64,000 nt of DNA from Calocera cornea HHB12733 (GCA_001632435.1 KV423945.1:1-64000), one strand, 5' to 3'; positions 1 through 15,029 are shown, counted from the first letter of the stretch. Notes: a model not told the origin generated them from the sequence alone. Numbers and translations are program-made.

Positions 1-2479
<2,479 letters not shown>

Positions 2480-3934
2480 ATGGCGCTCGCAGCAACCCGA
2501 CCTATCTATATGACCCTCGTCCATGGGGAGATGGAGACGATCCGCATCCTCCCCAAGACGTATACGGTGCGTACCTAGCGTATATATTCAACGACCGATA
2601 CTAATATCGCCCAGGATCTCGAACAAGTCGCAAGAGACTGGCTCAAGCCGCCAGATGGCGCAACGTTCGCCCTCCGTGTCCCGACGGAAATGGCGTCATG
2701 GGCTACCAGCCGCCTTATCCAAGGACCGTACATCTGGATCGCGAACGATGAGACCTGGCAGATCGCCGTCCAGGGCGTGACAGGTACACGAGTCGAAATC
2801 GTGTCTGATGCCGCCCCTCCTCCCCCTGAGTACGTGCGCTTGCAGATGTATGCGCATTCCACACTAACGCGTGATCAGCCCTCCTCCCCGCCCGGCCACC
2901 CCGGTGCTCGAGATGCCGGCGACGTTCAACCTGGAGCTAGAGCCGGGCCAGACCGTCGCTCTCGACACGTGGGTCACCTCCGACACGTACGACATGTCCA
3001 AGACCGACGACAACGTGACCGTCGATGGCACATTCTACGGCAAGCTCGCTATCGTGCACAAGCCGGGCAACCACACGGTCGACTTCACCGGCACGCGCTA
3101 CAAGGAGCCCGGCCTGCAGGGAGACTTCTGGATGGACGCGTCGATCATGCGCCGGCTTGCCATCGTTTCGAAGCAGCAGTCTGTTGCCAAGTGCCAGGCG
3201 ACCATCATGGCGCCTAGCCCTCAGTACTGCGACTACTATATCTCCCTCTCCCACCTCTGGCACCTCGGTGTTACCTATCCCCAGGCTGAGATGCTCCCGG
3301 ACGGCCGCGCAAAGTTCTTTGTCCGCACGGCGAGCAAGAACGGATACCTGGAGCACTTCCAGACCGAAACCGTTATCACGTCCCTCTACTATGAGGTTAC
3401 GTAAGTCGCATACAACTCTTCATGACGCAGTTCTAAACTTGCATCCAGCCCGCAGGTCGGTGTGGATGGCGCAGCCTCCTATGTCAAGCACTGGAATGGC
3501 AGCTTCGCCGTTCCGTTCGACTCGTTTGTTCCTCACCTGTATAAGATCCTCGAGACCCTCGGCGTCCCCGCCAAAGAGCGCACTAACTTCATTTGGTGAG
3601 CAATATGCTTTTTGCCTCATCGATCAGCCACTGATATGACCTCAGCAACAACCTCGGCTCCTTCTCACAGCACAAGACCATCGCCTACCGGCTCATGTCT
3701 CCCGGCCGCCTTGCATCTGCTATCGAAGTCTCCGTGACGACCGATCCGAGCACCTGGACGCGCGTGTTCGTGCTCTGGCGCGGCCTGCCCGACGACGAGC
3801 TGCCCCTCTTTGCCGGGCGCGGGGAGAAGGAGGCGGCCGAGTTCGACTGGCGCGGCGAGGTCAACTGGAGCGAGGCGAGCACCGAGCCGAAAAACTTCCG
3901 CGTGCTCGAGCTCAGCATCATGGAGTGCATCTGA
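2480..3934 (+). CDS. Conserved-looking protein of unknown function, 419 aa
   Basis: Five exons (2480-2566, 2615-2829, 2879-3400, 3449-3595, 3646-3934) splice to 420 codons including TGA 3932-3934; all junctions are GT-AG and in frame. The start is the ATG at 2480 (MALAATRPIY). The first ~80 residues look like a small beta/alpha domain (IYMTLVHGEMETIRI), perhaps PB1/ubiquitin-like. A proline-rich linker (about residues 96-108) leads to a beta-rich domain with NHTVDFTGTRY and CDYYISLSHLWHLGV, and a C-terminal part with WTRVFVLWRGLPDDE. There is no signal peptide or membrane helix. I do not recognise the family; the clean exon structure and even composition argue for a real expressed gene. Function unknown. 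Confidence 0.75.
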
Positions 3935-4785
3935 ACGGCATCATACAACATCATCTTTTCGAATCGGACGGTCCGAACGCGATCCACATCTTTTTCGTCT
4001 GCGAACTTTCCTGCAGTGTCTGTTGTCTCCCCTGTGTTGTTTTCTACATTCTCGCATTTCCCTCTTCCACCTTTCTCTCCCTCTCCTTTGCATTTCTGTC
4101 GGCTGCGCCGCGTACGTGGGGATACCCATTTCAAAACATAATGTTTACCTCCGAGCCGGCGCGCTCGCTTTATTCCTCTCTCGCTTCCAGCCAACCTTCA
4201 TGTTCATGATCTTTCCGTTTCCCCTTCCCCTTTCTGAAAACAACAACCGTCCGATGCCGAAGCCGGCAGCACTGTAATCCACCACCCGCCTGTGTCATAC
4301 GTCGTTTCTCTCCTCACGACCTCCTCTCGTAACCCTTCTTCATCCACTCTCTGTAACCTCCATGCTCCTACTCCTCTCCTGCTCTCCCACTTCTCGCCGA
4401 TGACGACCGATTACGAGCGCCGGTGTGTGCTGCTATAGTTATGTACGAATGAAGGCTAGATACGATGTACTTTGCGCCGGTGTGCGTGGTGCGTGGTGCG
4501 TGGCGTGTGTGTATCCTATCCTACCCGAGGGGTGGCTAGTAATTAGGCAGAAAGTACAATGTATCTAGTAAATGGCGGGAAGTGGCATAGTGAATGAGGA
4601 AAAGAGTCCGAATATTTACGGCGCGTCACGCGTCGCTGATTTCTTTCGATCGCGTCCCCTTCCGCGTCACAGTCATCGACCGGTCGATCGCTCTACACCG
4701 TCTACGGCTCTACCACCGCCACGCGTCTACCGCTCTACAGACCCCCGCGTGGTACCCTCCCCTCGACATCTTGCATACACCCACC
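3935..4785. other. Intergenic between two same-strand genes
   Basis: Holds the 3' end of the upstream gene (T-rich stretch near 4020-4110) and the promoter of the WD40 gene at 4786. GTGCGTGGT repeats occur near 4480-4510. Two ACGCGT boxes (4628-4633 and 4721-4726) are listed separately. Confidence 0.6.
4628..4726 (+). promoter_or_regulatory. Two MluI cell-cycle-box-like sites upstream of CMR1
   Basis: ACGCGT occurs at 4628-4633 and 4721-4726, about 160 and 65 bases before the CMR1 start codon. ACGCGT is the core site of MBF (Mbp1-Swi6), which drives G1/S transcription in ascomycete yeasts. Use in this fungus is inference; the hexamer occurs by chance about every 4 kb. Confidence 0.45.
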
Positions 4786-6982
4786 ATGGCAGACATGACA
4801 GACTAGTGCGCCCCGTCCCTCCCCCTCCTCCCCTTCCCCCTCACCAAAACATGCAGCGAACGCGAGCGCCTCGCCAACATCGCGCACAACAAGGCCCTGC
4901 TCGCCCAGCTCAAGCTCGACAGCGCCGGCCAGGGCTTCTTCGGGCCCAAGCCCGCCCCCGCACCGCCGAAGGAGAAACGCGCGAAGCCCGTGCAGCCCGC
5001 GAGGAAGCGCAGGTCCGAGCCGGCCCTCCCGGAGCGGGTGATGCCGACGCGGAGCTCGAGTAGGCTTAAGAGGGGCGCGTATGAGGACCCGAATGAGACT
5101 CCGGACGCGAAGAAACGGCGGTTGGTGAGTGGCTTGGGTTCACCCTACCGGTGCTGGTGCTGGTGTTGGTATGGGGCAGGGCTGACGCAGGGCGGTCTGT
5201 AGGAGGCCGAGGCGGAAGCGCGCCGCCTGCAGGAGGAGGAGAACATGCGCGAGATCGAGCGGCAGATCGCCGCTTCCCGACCGAGGCACCATGACCTGCC
5301 CCTCTCCACGCTCGCGCTCAAGGAGGACCGCGAGAGCCTGGAGAAGCTCAGTGCGACGATGCGCGGCGTCGACGTCGACGGGGCGAAGCGGTCGTACCTC
5401 GGGGATGTGGGCGTGGAGGAGGACGTGAAGGGGGATCCGGGGCTCGAGGAGCTTAGGGAGAGGATGGCAGGGTTGGTCGTGAGGAGCAGGGCGAAGGTTA
5501 CGGAGGATCGGATCTATTCGGCGACCTATCACCCGGAACGCGTGCGTTGCTCTTGCGCAGGTGGTGTTCTTGGCTCATGATGGGGGCAGACTAAGGACCT
5601 GATCTTCTTTGGCGACAAGCACGGCCAGCTGGGCATTTGGGACGCGCAAGCGTCTCCCGACGAGCCCGTGGATGACGATGACGAAGCGCAGGAGACGGCC
5701 GAAGGCGGCAAATACTGGCGCCTGCAGCCGCACTGGCCCGCGACGAGCAAGAGCAGCATCTCGAGCGTCAAGATCGACCCGCTGAACGCACAGTGCGTGT
5801 ACACGACGGCGTACGACTGCACGCTCCGGCACACCTCGTTCGAGAGCGGCATGTCCAGGGAGATCTTCTCGCTCGAAAATACGCTCCTGTCCACCGTGGA
5901 CGTCGCTCCGAACGGGCAGGAGATGTGGATCTCGGATGTGCAGGGCGGGCTGACACACTTGGATGTCAGGGAGCCCGGGCGGAACGCGGTCAGGTGGTCG
6001 ATCAACGAGAAGGAGAAGATTGGATGCGTGAGCATCAACCCGACCAGCCCGCACCTGCTCTTGACCGCATCGAACGACCGGAAGATCAAGTGAGAGCCTA
6101 ACTTTCTACAATGACGTTGATCCTGAGCAATATACAGGCTCTGGGACTCGCGCAAGCTCCCGCACCTCATCCAGGCTAACACTAAAGTCAAGCTCCCGCC
6201 CACGCCACCCCGCACCTCTCCGAGCACCTCCAGCGCCTCCGGCAAGCCCGCGACCTCCGAGCCCGCCGAGCCCTTCTATGTAGACTACGACGACCTCCTC
6301 CCGCTGTACGACGCGACGGCCGGCAAGCCCGGGTATGGATTGCTCAAGGCGCAGTACCAGCACGGGGCGAGCGCGAGCAGCGCGTACTGGGATCCGAGCG
6401 GGCGGAAGATTGTTAGCACGAGCTATGACGATCATGTGCGAGGTGCGTTCTCGCTACTCCCACGACATCTCCCATTGCAAGACGGCACTGATGCCCCGCG
6501 CAGTGTGGGATCTCCAGGGCGACTCCCTAGCGCGCGAAGCGCCCTTCCAGGTGTTCAAGCCCCGCCGACAGATCTCGCACAACTGCCAGACCGGGCGGTG
6601 GCTCACCATCCTCAGGGCGCAGTGGAGCCCCAACCCGGACGTGCACCCGCACTTCACCGTGCGTCGTTTCTCATCCGCTCGTGATGTAGTGGGGAGCCCA
6701 ATGCTGATTCTCGGTGGGGCAGATCGGGAACATGGAGCACTCGCTGGACGTCTTCTCCCACACGGGGGAGGTGATCGCCCAGCTGTACGACAGCACCAAG
6801 TACGTCCCTCTCCCAACCCCTCCCTCCCTGTGCCACACGCTCATCGTCTGCGTTTCTGCGTGTGCGTGCGTAGGATCTCAGCAGTCCAGGCGGTCACGTG
6901 CTCCCACCCGTCTATCGTGGAAAGGGCAGTGAGCGGGAACGGCAGTGGGCGGTGTATCCTGTGGGCTCCGGCGGAGGAGTGA
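4786..6982 (+). CDS. CMR1: CMR1/WDR76 DNA-damage-binding WD40 protein
   Basis: Nuclear WD40 protein of the CMR1 (YDL156W)/WDR76 family, which binds DNA, prefers UV-damaged DNA and acts in replication-stress responses. Eight exons (4786-4805, 4857-5124, 5203-5541, 5590-6089, 6138-6442, 6504-6658, 6723-6799, 6874-6982) give 590 aa. The start ATG gives MADMTDYERERLANIA, matching the family's YERxRxxxIxxN opening once the 51-base first intron is removed. An N-terminal basic/acidic helical region (KPARKRRS-type, about residues 45-100) precedes the propeller, with KDLIFFGDKHGQLGIWD, CVYTTAYDCTLR, LLTASNDRKIKLWDSRKL and GRKIVSTSYDDHVRVWD as blades. It ends ILWAPAEE. A 27-residue Asp/Glu-containing loop interrupts the first blade. 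Promoter boxes suggest S-phase expression. Confidence 0.93.
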
Positions 6983-8395
6983 GCGCGCGAGGGTGGGTTG
7001 GGGATGCGCGCTCTGTTGCGTGGGGGGATATACAGTATATGGCATATTTTGGTCGTTCATATGGTTGATATACCGTAATGGCATAGGTTACTCTACAACA
7101 CAGTCTTTCGATGCCAGGGCGTCGAGAGTCCACTCCCGACGCTGACGGCTGATGCACCAGAACAAGCACAGTCACCGCGCCGATAATAAGTAGAGTATTC
7201 ATGCCCAGCCAGCTGGGTACATCGCACAAACGATAACGTAGATTATCATTGAGCGGATCACATCATGGCGCGGATCACCAATTCGATTGTACCTTTGAGG
7301 CGAACTTCTTTCTGCTTTAACTCGCCCAACACACTGTATTTGCTGGAATCGAGTTGACATTCAGTGAGCTGAACACTTTCCCAAAGGTTTGGTAGGCTGA
7401 AGAATCTCAACGGAACGGTACATAGGTGAGTGATCCGCTCAGTGATAATCCACGTTATCGCACCCGAGCATGTCCAGTATCAAACAAAAAGTGTGGTCAA
7501 ACAAAACGTCGCATCAGAAGAACCCAGAGTGCGCCAGAAGGAGTGCGAAGGCTGGCCAAACAAAGGAGACCCTGACGCGCCTAGGGGTCCCTCGCCCACT
7601 CGCCCACAAGCAAACAAGGGGTGATAGCTCCCGCAAACGGACGGATGCAAAGCCGACGGCACTCACAGAGCCGGTCCCGCCCGCACGTGCCTTTCCCCGC
7701 AGCCGCAGCCATCAGCGTGCGCATCGTGGAAGCGGGTAGGCGCGAGAAGTCGTCGGTTAACGTGCGGTCCCGTGCTGCAGGGCTGGCACAAGCAAACAGG
7801 GCTGTCGGGAAGCGTGCGAAGCATGGGAAGAGTCAGGAGGGGGTGGATGGGTGGGATCTTATCGCGGTCCAATGGGGTGCCGAGCCGCTTGGTGCTTCTG
7901 ACGGCGGAGACAGGCCTGTGGGTTGGGCGTTAGCCTACTACTACTGTACTCATTCCAATTATTAACGGGCAAGGGCTGTCAATGTGCTGAAACAACCCTT
8001 GGTTGTTTGCTTGCTCGGAGGCACCCCAAAAGGGGCGAAAAGCACTAGAGGCGTTTCGTGGGGCAGCGCTTGGCCGCCCGCGCGCGTCTCGCGGCTCGCC
8101 CCAACGTCCACGGTGGCTGCGGCGGGTGCTTTGCGTGATTGCGGGGCGCGGACTAATTCGTCAGCGCTTTCCAGTCGCAGTGACGCCTGCCGTGCGTCGT
8201 CACCCCTCTCCTCCGTCCGTTCGTGTTCCTCGTCCCTCCCCCTTCGGGCGCGTCGTTCGGAGGCGCTTATTCGGGCGCGCGGCTGACGGGAACGAGGGCT
8301 TATCAGCGGCATCTTCCTCCACCCCATCAACCTCCTCGCCCTCCCCCACCCTCCCCTGCGCTCTCCCCAGCCCACCACCCACCCCCAAGCGAACG
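6983..8395. other. Intergenic, 1.4 kb, contains an inverted-repeat element
   Basis: No gene seen on either strand. The notable content is the 230-bp element at 7231-7460. The last ~100 bases before 8396 are C-rich and likely form the leader of the adenylate kinase gene. Confidence 0.6.
7231..7460. mobile_element. MITE-like element with 31-bp terminal inverted repeats
   Basis: The segment 7231-7261 (starting CGATAACGTAGATTATCA) is repeated as its reverse complement at 7430-7460 with two mismatches. The ~168 bases between do not pair and code for nothing. Length and arms fit a non-autonomous TIR element. A clear target-site duplication is not visible; ATCGCAC occurs just left of the left arm (7221-7227) and overlapping the right end (7457-7463), which may be chance or a partial duplication. 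Confidence 0.65.
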
Positions 8396-9433
8396 ATGGC
8401 CCTCCTCGCCCGCCGCCCCGTCCCCGTCCCGGCCCTCCCCTCCCCTCCCTTGGCACGCGCACTCAGCACAACCCCCTCCGCGCTCAAGGCGACTGCCCAC
8501 CTCTTCGACGTCTTGGGCGCAGCCACCTACCCCCCTTCGCACCCCTCCTCCTCTCACGCCTCGCACGGCTCCCATGGCTCACCCTCAGCAACGTCAACAG
8601 CGATCCCCCCGGCCCACCCGCTCCGGCTGGTGATGTTCGGCAAGCCCGGGTCGGGCAAGGGCACCCTCTCCTCCCTCCTCACCTCCAAGTACGTCCTCCC
8701 TCCCATATCGACCGGCGACTCGCTCCGCCGTCAAATCTCCCTCCGCACGCCCCTGGGCCAGAGGGCAGAGCAGCTCGTTGCCGAGGGCGCGTTCCTCCCC
8801 GACGAAGTGATGCTCGACGTCGTCCGCTCGGAGCTCGAGCAAGTACCCGGCGCAGGCACCGCCGGCTCATGGCTGCTCGACGGCTTCCCGCGCACGGTCC
8901 CCCAAGCACGCATGCTCGACAGCTACCTCGCTTCCCGCTCCCCGCCCGCGCCGCTCACACTAGTAGTCCACCTCGACGTCCCCGACGCGGTCATCCTCTC
9001 CCGCATCCGCGACAGATGGGTCCACCTCCCCTCCGGAAGGGTCTACAACCTCGCGTACAACCCGCCCCGCTCGCCGGGGGTGGACGACCTGACCGGCGAG
9101 CGGCTGACGAAGCGGCCTGACGACACGCCTGAGGTGTTTGGACGCAGGCTCGAGGTGTTCAGGAGGGAGACGGCGCCCCTGATGGACTACTACGAAGGGG
9201 CCGCTGCGGGAGGGGCGAAGGTCGTGAGCCTCAAGGGGGAGACGAGTGACGAGATCTGGCCGCTGCTGGAGCGGGAGGTCAGGGAGTTCGACGTTCCGCT
9301 CAGGAAGGACGTGGAACTGGCGGGACAGGGAAAGGGCAAAGGTGCGGGAAAGGGTACGGCGAAGAGGGTTGATGAGGAGGTCATCAGGATAGCCGAGAAG
9401 GAGGAGGCGCTCAAGAAGGAGGCGAGGGCATAG
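8396..9433 (+). CDS. ADK2: Mitochondrial GTP:AMP phosphotransferase (adenylate kinase 3 type)
   Basis: Transfers phosphate between nucleoside triphosphate (GTP/ITP in the AK3 class) and AMP in the mitochondrial matrix. Intronless, 345 aa from the ATG at 8396. Residues 1-30 are Arg/Ser/Pro-rich without acids (MALLARRPVPVPALPSPP), a likely mitochondrial presequence, followed by a low-complexity Ser/His linker. The P-loop GKPGSGKG is at about 82-89, then ISTGDSLRRQI and the NMP-binding signature WLLDGFPRT. The long LID domain (WVHLPSGRVYNLAYNPP) carries no zinc-binding cysteines, as in AK3. The C-terminus is unusually long: GKGKGAGKGTAKR followed by a charged helix. Convergent with the UMP-CMP kinase gene 340 bases downstream. 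The upstream frame stays open but has no better ATG and lacks family similarity. Confidence 0.92.
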   Translation: MALLARRPVPVPALPSPPLARALSTTPSALKATAHLFDVLGAATYPPSHPSSSHASHGSHGSPSATSTAIPPAHPLRLVMFGKPGSGKGTLSSLLTSKYVLPPISTGDSLRRQISLRTPLGQRAEQLVAEGAFLPDEVMLDVVRSELEQVPGAGTAGSWLLDGFPRTVPQARMLDSYLASRSPPAPLTLVVHLDVPDAVILSRIRDRWVHLPSGRVYNLAYNPPRSPGVDDLTGERLTKRPDDTPEVFGRRLEVFRRETAPLMDYYEGAAAGGAKVVSLKGETSDEIWPLLEREVREFDVPLRKDVELAGQGKGKGAGKGTAKRVDEEVIRIAEKEEALKKEARA

Positions 9434-9773
9434 TGCCTTCGTGCCTTGGGGGCCAGACTGTGGGTGATGTGCTTCTGACGATACGATAATGACTGCTTGA
9501 ACGCTTGTCTGATTGTCTGATTGTTAGCTTGGTGGCTTGGTGTCGTACATGTTGTGCTTGTACTTGTATACCTTTGGAAGTCGGCGCATACATACGCCGA
9601 TGAAATCGATATCCAGTACTGCGGACTTGCTCACTTCCCTACCCCAGGCCCGTTTTCGAGTGAAGTGGGACAGAACGAGGAGGACTTCATGCGTATATGC
9701 GGGGTTACTGTCTATGCAGAACTAGGGGAATAGAGGCGAGAGAGAGAGACTGAAAGAATGTGAAGGGGTGCAA
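9434..9773. other. Convergent 3' intergenic spacer
   Basis: Shared terminator region of the two tail-to-tail kinase genes. No gene seen. Confidence 0.6.
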
Positions 9774-10795
<1,022 letters not shown>

Positions 10796-10822
10796 TCAAG
10801 GCCGGCCGAACAAAGCGCACGA

Positions 10823-11078
10823 TCACTGGCTCTTCCTCGTCGGGGGCGGGATGAGCGGGCTCGGGTTCTGGGTAGGCCGCTTTGACGCCGGGTGGGTCTT
10901 CTCGCGCTGCTTTGAGATGTATGCGAAAGCGACGAAGGAGAGGACGGGGAGGAGGGCGAGGACGAAGAAGTTTGGGGCGCGGTTCTGGGGGCGGGCGCTG
11001 GGGGATTCATCATTGGATACTACTCAGCGTATATGCACTACTCGCGGGGACAGGAGGGACGCACCGATTGTGCAGCAT
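10823..11078 (-). CDS. Putative 62-aa single-pass membrane microprotein
   Basis: Not recognised as a known family. Spliced model: 14-nt first exon (11078-11065, MLHNR), GTGCGT donor, 67-nt intron ending CCCCCAG, second exon 10997-10823. It reads MLHNRARPQNRAP, then a hydrophobic helix FFVLALLPVLSFVAFAYIS, then a Lys/Pro-rich tail ending TRKSQ. One membrane helix with a basic C-terminal tail suggests a small ER or mitochondrial membrane protein. It stops 36 bases before the URA6 start on the same strand, so it could instead be an upstream ORF in the URA6 leader. The long unbroken hydrophobic helix in one frame is the main support; the exact start and splice are inferred. Confidence 0.45.
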
Positions 11079-11381
11079 ACACTCTCTTGTCGCTGATGGC
11101 CACTAGCTTCTGTGTACACACGAGGGAGAGCCGACTGTCGTGACTGATGTGCTCACCGGTGACGACGATGGTGACGACAAGGGACCGCCCGACGTTCGGT
11201 GGTCGAAAGCACAGCCACTTCACGTGAATGTGGCCACGGGGAGGCGAGCCGCAGCGCTCACAGCCCACCCACTCACGCAGCTGTACTGGTCAGGAACTGC
11301 GACGACGCACGACGACGAGGGACACGACCGCTCTTGAGCTGCTTTGGCTGACAGGGCCGTCGTACTACTGAGCTTCGGAAG

Positions 11382-12302
11382 ATGAATATCCTCGTGGGTT
11401 GACCATCCATTTGGGCGAGACTCTCGCTGACGAAGGCAGGACACACTCTTCGGGCGGACCGTGACCCCCGCCGAGCGGCTGCGGCAGCACCAGCGCTCTC
11501 TGCAGAAGGCGCAGCGCGAGCTGGACCGGGAGCGCACCAAGCTTGAGCAGCAGGAGAAGAAGCTCGTGGCCGACATCAAGAAGAGCGCCAAGGCCGGGCA
11601 GATGAGCGCGTGCAAGGTCATGGCCAAGGACCTGGTGCGGACGCGGAGGTACACGCAGAAGTTCTATCAGATGCGGACGCAGCTGCAGGCGGTTAGTCTG
11701 AGGATACAGACGCTTAGGAGCAACCAGCAGATGGCTGAGGCTATGCGGGGCGCTACCAGGGTGCGTCTTTCTCCCATGTACCTTGAGCGCCGGTGGGCTG
11801 ATTGGGAGCTGGGATAGGCGATGGCCTCGATGAACCGGGGCATGAATCTCCCCGCGATCCAGCGCATCATGAACGAGTTCGAGAAGGAGAGCTCGATGAT
11901 GGACATGAAGCAGGATATGATGGAGGATGCCGTGGACGACGTCATGAACGACGAGGCGGAGGACGAGGAGGAGGAGGGGGACAAGATCCTCAAGGAGGTG
12001 CTGGACGAGATCGGGGTGTCCCTCTCTCAGCAGGTAGGTCTGCGCTCTATACGCCTCGGATTGTCCTAATGAGGTTGTTTCAGCTTGCGGACACGCCATC
12101 TGGACTGGCGGCCCTCTCGGCACCAGTGGCCAACAAGCGTGAGGCCGTGGCTTTGGGCGGCGACTCCCACCCGCCAGTCATGTCCAACCCCACCAACAAC
12201 GCATCCGCCCCCGCAGTCGGCGGCGGCGCCGCAGGAGGAGGGGGAGGGGGAGGGACGGACGTGGACGACCTACAGGCGCGGCTGGACGCTCTCCGCAAGT
12301 GA
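11382..12302 (+). CDS. VPS2: ESCRT-III subunit VPS2/CHMP2
   Basis: Charged core subunit of ESCRT-III, which cuts membrane necks at endosomes (multivesicular-body sorting) and recruits the Vps4 ATPase. Four exons (11382-11393, 11440-11760, 11818-12033, 12084-12302) give 255 aa. The 12-nt first exon supplies MNIL, so the protein opens MNILDTLFGRTVTPAERL, like other Vps2 proteins. The family core is plain: DRERTKLEQQEKKLVADIKK, MAKDLVRTRRY, VSLRIQTLRSN, then the acidic alpha5 region (DDVMNDEAEDEEEEGDK). The C-terminus DLQARLDALRK is a MIM1-type MIT-interacting motif for Vps4. A Gly-rich linker (GGGAAGGGGGGG) before MIM1 is longer than usual. Tail-to-tail with COG4, 91 bases apart. Confidence 0.95.
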
Positions 12303-12393
12303 TCCGTTGCGCTGCGCTGCTTGCAGTGGGTATCATATTGTGCTGGTATCCTACATGCCACATCTACGTGATCTTCGTTCCCCGTTCTCTCCC

Positions 12394-15029
12394 TCATACC
12401 TTGAGCGCGGCGATCGCCCTCGCCTCGCTGGCGCTGAGCCGCCACGCAATCCCGCTCGACGTGTAGAAGTCCTCCACGCTTTCCTCCTATATGTACACAA
12501 ACGCTTCGTCAGGCACATACTTCCTTGTAATGCAATACGGAAACAGAAGGAAACAAGGACGTACGCTGTCCAGGTTCAGGACCGTTGCGATCTGCTGCAG
12601 CCGCTGCAACTTCTCCCTCGCATCGCCGAACGACGTCTGCGAGGTGAGGTACGAGCTGATGCTGCGCACGTCCCGGTCGAAGCGAATCGCCCCTAGCTCG
12701 GTGTACTTCATGCCGAGGATGAGCTTCTCCCAGGGGCGGACGATCACGTCGATGGCGAGCGTCCAGAACATGCGGAAATTGGCCTCCGTGAAGCTCTCCT
12801 TGAATCCCTCCAGTACGGCCTCCCACGACTTGACAAACCGCTTCTTGACGACGTCCTGGTACTCAGCGTTGGCGTACCCGTCCTCGTCCAGCATGTAGCT
12901 GACGTCCTTGTAGATGTCGGACATGAGCGCTCGCAGGCGTGGTCGGACGAGCTGGTTGAACAGCTGCTCCAGCCCGGACTTAAGGATGGAGCGGAACTTG
13001 GGTACGAGGGAGAGGAGCGAGGAGATACGTGAACGGGCGCTCTCGATCTCCCTTACCAGAAAGTTTTGAGGGATCAGGGGCGACTCGAGGAGGTCGTCGA
13101 TCAGTCGTTCCATGTGGGATGCAGACACATCCAAGTCGTTAAGGCAAATCTGCGGCAAGGCTCAGTGCTCAGCACTCGTGGCAGAATTCGAGGCCCATAC
13201 AATGAAGTTTGTCCGACTTTCCCGCTCCACGCGCTCCTTCTCCTTACCGGCAGGCATGGTCTGCACGCCGCGATATACGTCTTCAAGCTTCCGGCGCATG
13301 ACGCCGCCGAAATCGCGCTCCATCAGCTCCTCAACCAGCTTGCACATCCGTTCCAGGGTGGGAATAGATGAGCATGAGACAAGCCTGTGCAGGACGAGTC
13401 GCAAGATGTAGAAGGAATCGTCGGGTGTCGTCGTTTGAGGCGCAGCTTGGGAGTTGTCAACGTTTGATAACCGATGCGCCCGATCGATCACCGAGCGGAG
13501 GTACCAGAGCTCCAAGGGCTCGTAGTACAATTTCAGCAGGCTGTGGATGGCCTTCTGGCAGCCGGAAGCGTCGATCAGCTCCAGAACTGAGGATGATTGG
13601 TCTTCATCGGACTCATCTCCGTCTGCAGACGGCTGCATGTCATCAGCTGAAATGTCGGCATTGCCATTCTCCCCTGTGGGCTTTGTCTGCGTCCCTATGC
13701 TCAGATGGTCACTGGCCATGACCAGCAGAATACTCACCTTAAGGCGATCCAACAAGAAGCGCCTGAACAGGCCCCAGCGTCCTGCCATACCAGCAGCCTC
13801 AGTCAGCACCTTATCGATCTCCCGTGGATCAGGACCTCCGTCTTCCACATCGGTCATATGTCGCTTGTTGGCAGCAACAGCAGGATTCAGCGCCGCAAAG
13901 CTCGCATCGCGCGCTTCGGTGAGCTGCGGGAATCGTGTCAATAGCGTGACAGACGGATTGAAGACGAAACCCGTACCTTTCGCTTCATAGCCCTCTCATC
14001 TTCCCATCCATCGATCAATATTCGTACGACCTTGTCAGCCTCCTCTAGTAAGCGGACGACAACAGGAATCATCTTCCCAGGGCCATAGTACTTCTCTACC
14101 ACTGGCTGATGCTGATCGACAATCAAAGCGATTGACTCGAACAGAGCAGTCATCATAGATATGTAGTATAATGGCGATGATGCTGAAGGGGATCTCGGTG
14201 AGCAAGCCATCATTGTTCTACTTTGGCTAGACGTACTCTTCCCGGAGATTGGTTGTCGGCCGCGTACGAGCTCTACGACAAAGTCCGAATATACCTGCAA
14301 TCCCTCTCGCTCCCACCCAATCGCAGGGAACAGCTTGAAGAACCTGCTGACGGCTGCCGAGTCTCGCTTTTGAGCAGCAATAGCGAAGTGTCGCTGGAAT
14401 GTCTGGAGCAGCGTCTTCCGCACGTCCTCGAGCGTTTGCGACGGCGGAAGAGGCAAGTCGGCAGTCGGCTACAGGCGGCTTAGGAATGGAAAATGAAATA
14501 TGGCAATAATGGCTTACCACGGTCCTCTCGGCAAATGAACCTTCGATCACCTCCTTTGGAACGGACATTGCCTGGCTGCAATGCCTCGCAGCAGCCTCCC
14601 AATCCTGCGCGTCGATGTCCGATTGAATAGCCGCAAGAGAGGACTAGCAATGTGTCAGCTTCTATAAGTAGGAGGGCATGGCGAAAGTAATACCTTGAGC
14701 TCCATGATCTGAGCGACACGATCCGCTGCCTCTCGAACCCTCTTCATCTCCTCGTCCAGAGCAGACACCTTCCCACCCACAACCTCTGCGGTGCGCGCCG
14801 TGACGCTGACTTTGGCAACGAGACCGTCTGCATCCTCTTCCAGATCGTCTATACGGTCGACCAAGTCCTTTAGACGCGTGAGAGAGCTGACAATGGGTTG
14901 TCGATCTGACAATAGCTTCGAGAGCGAGAGGAAGATGGCAGACTCGTCGGATTGCACGGCGGCGAGTGCGCTGACGATGGACGGCAACGTCGTCAACGTT
15001 CGAGGACTTGGTCTAGCCTCGACCGCCAT
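12394..15029 (-). CDS. COG4: Conserved oligomeric Golgi complex subunit 4
   Basis: Lobe A subunit of the COG tether, needed for retrograde vesicle docking at the Golgi; contacts the Sly1/SNARE machinery. Eight exons on the minus strand (15029-14694, 14643-14518, 14468-14237, 14182-13977, 13923-13738, 13686-13201, 13149-12565, 12486-12394) give 749 aa. The N-terminal region is coiled coil (DLVDRIDDLEEDADGL). Family-specific segments include MMTALFESIALIVDQHQPVV followed by EKYYGPG, ERMCKLVEELMERDFGG, and the C-terminal Cog4 domain with RPWEKLILGMKYTELGAIRF. It ends SGIAWRLSASEARAIAALKV. The start is the ATG at 15029 (MAVEARPSP); an open extension upstream has no ATG. The sixth exon start was set to keep frame (LKTKPTGENG). 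Confidence 0.9.

Noticed and set aside
8003..8395. N-terminal extension of AK3
   Set aside because: No in-frame ATG; the ATG at 8396 gives a good mitochondrial presequence.
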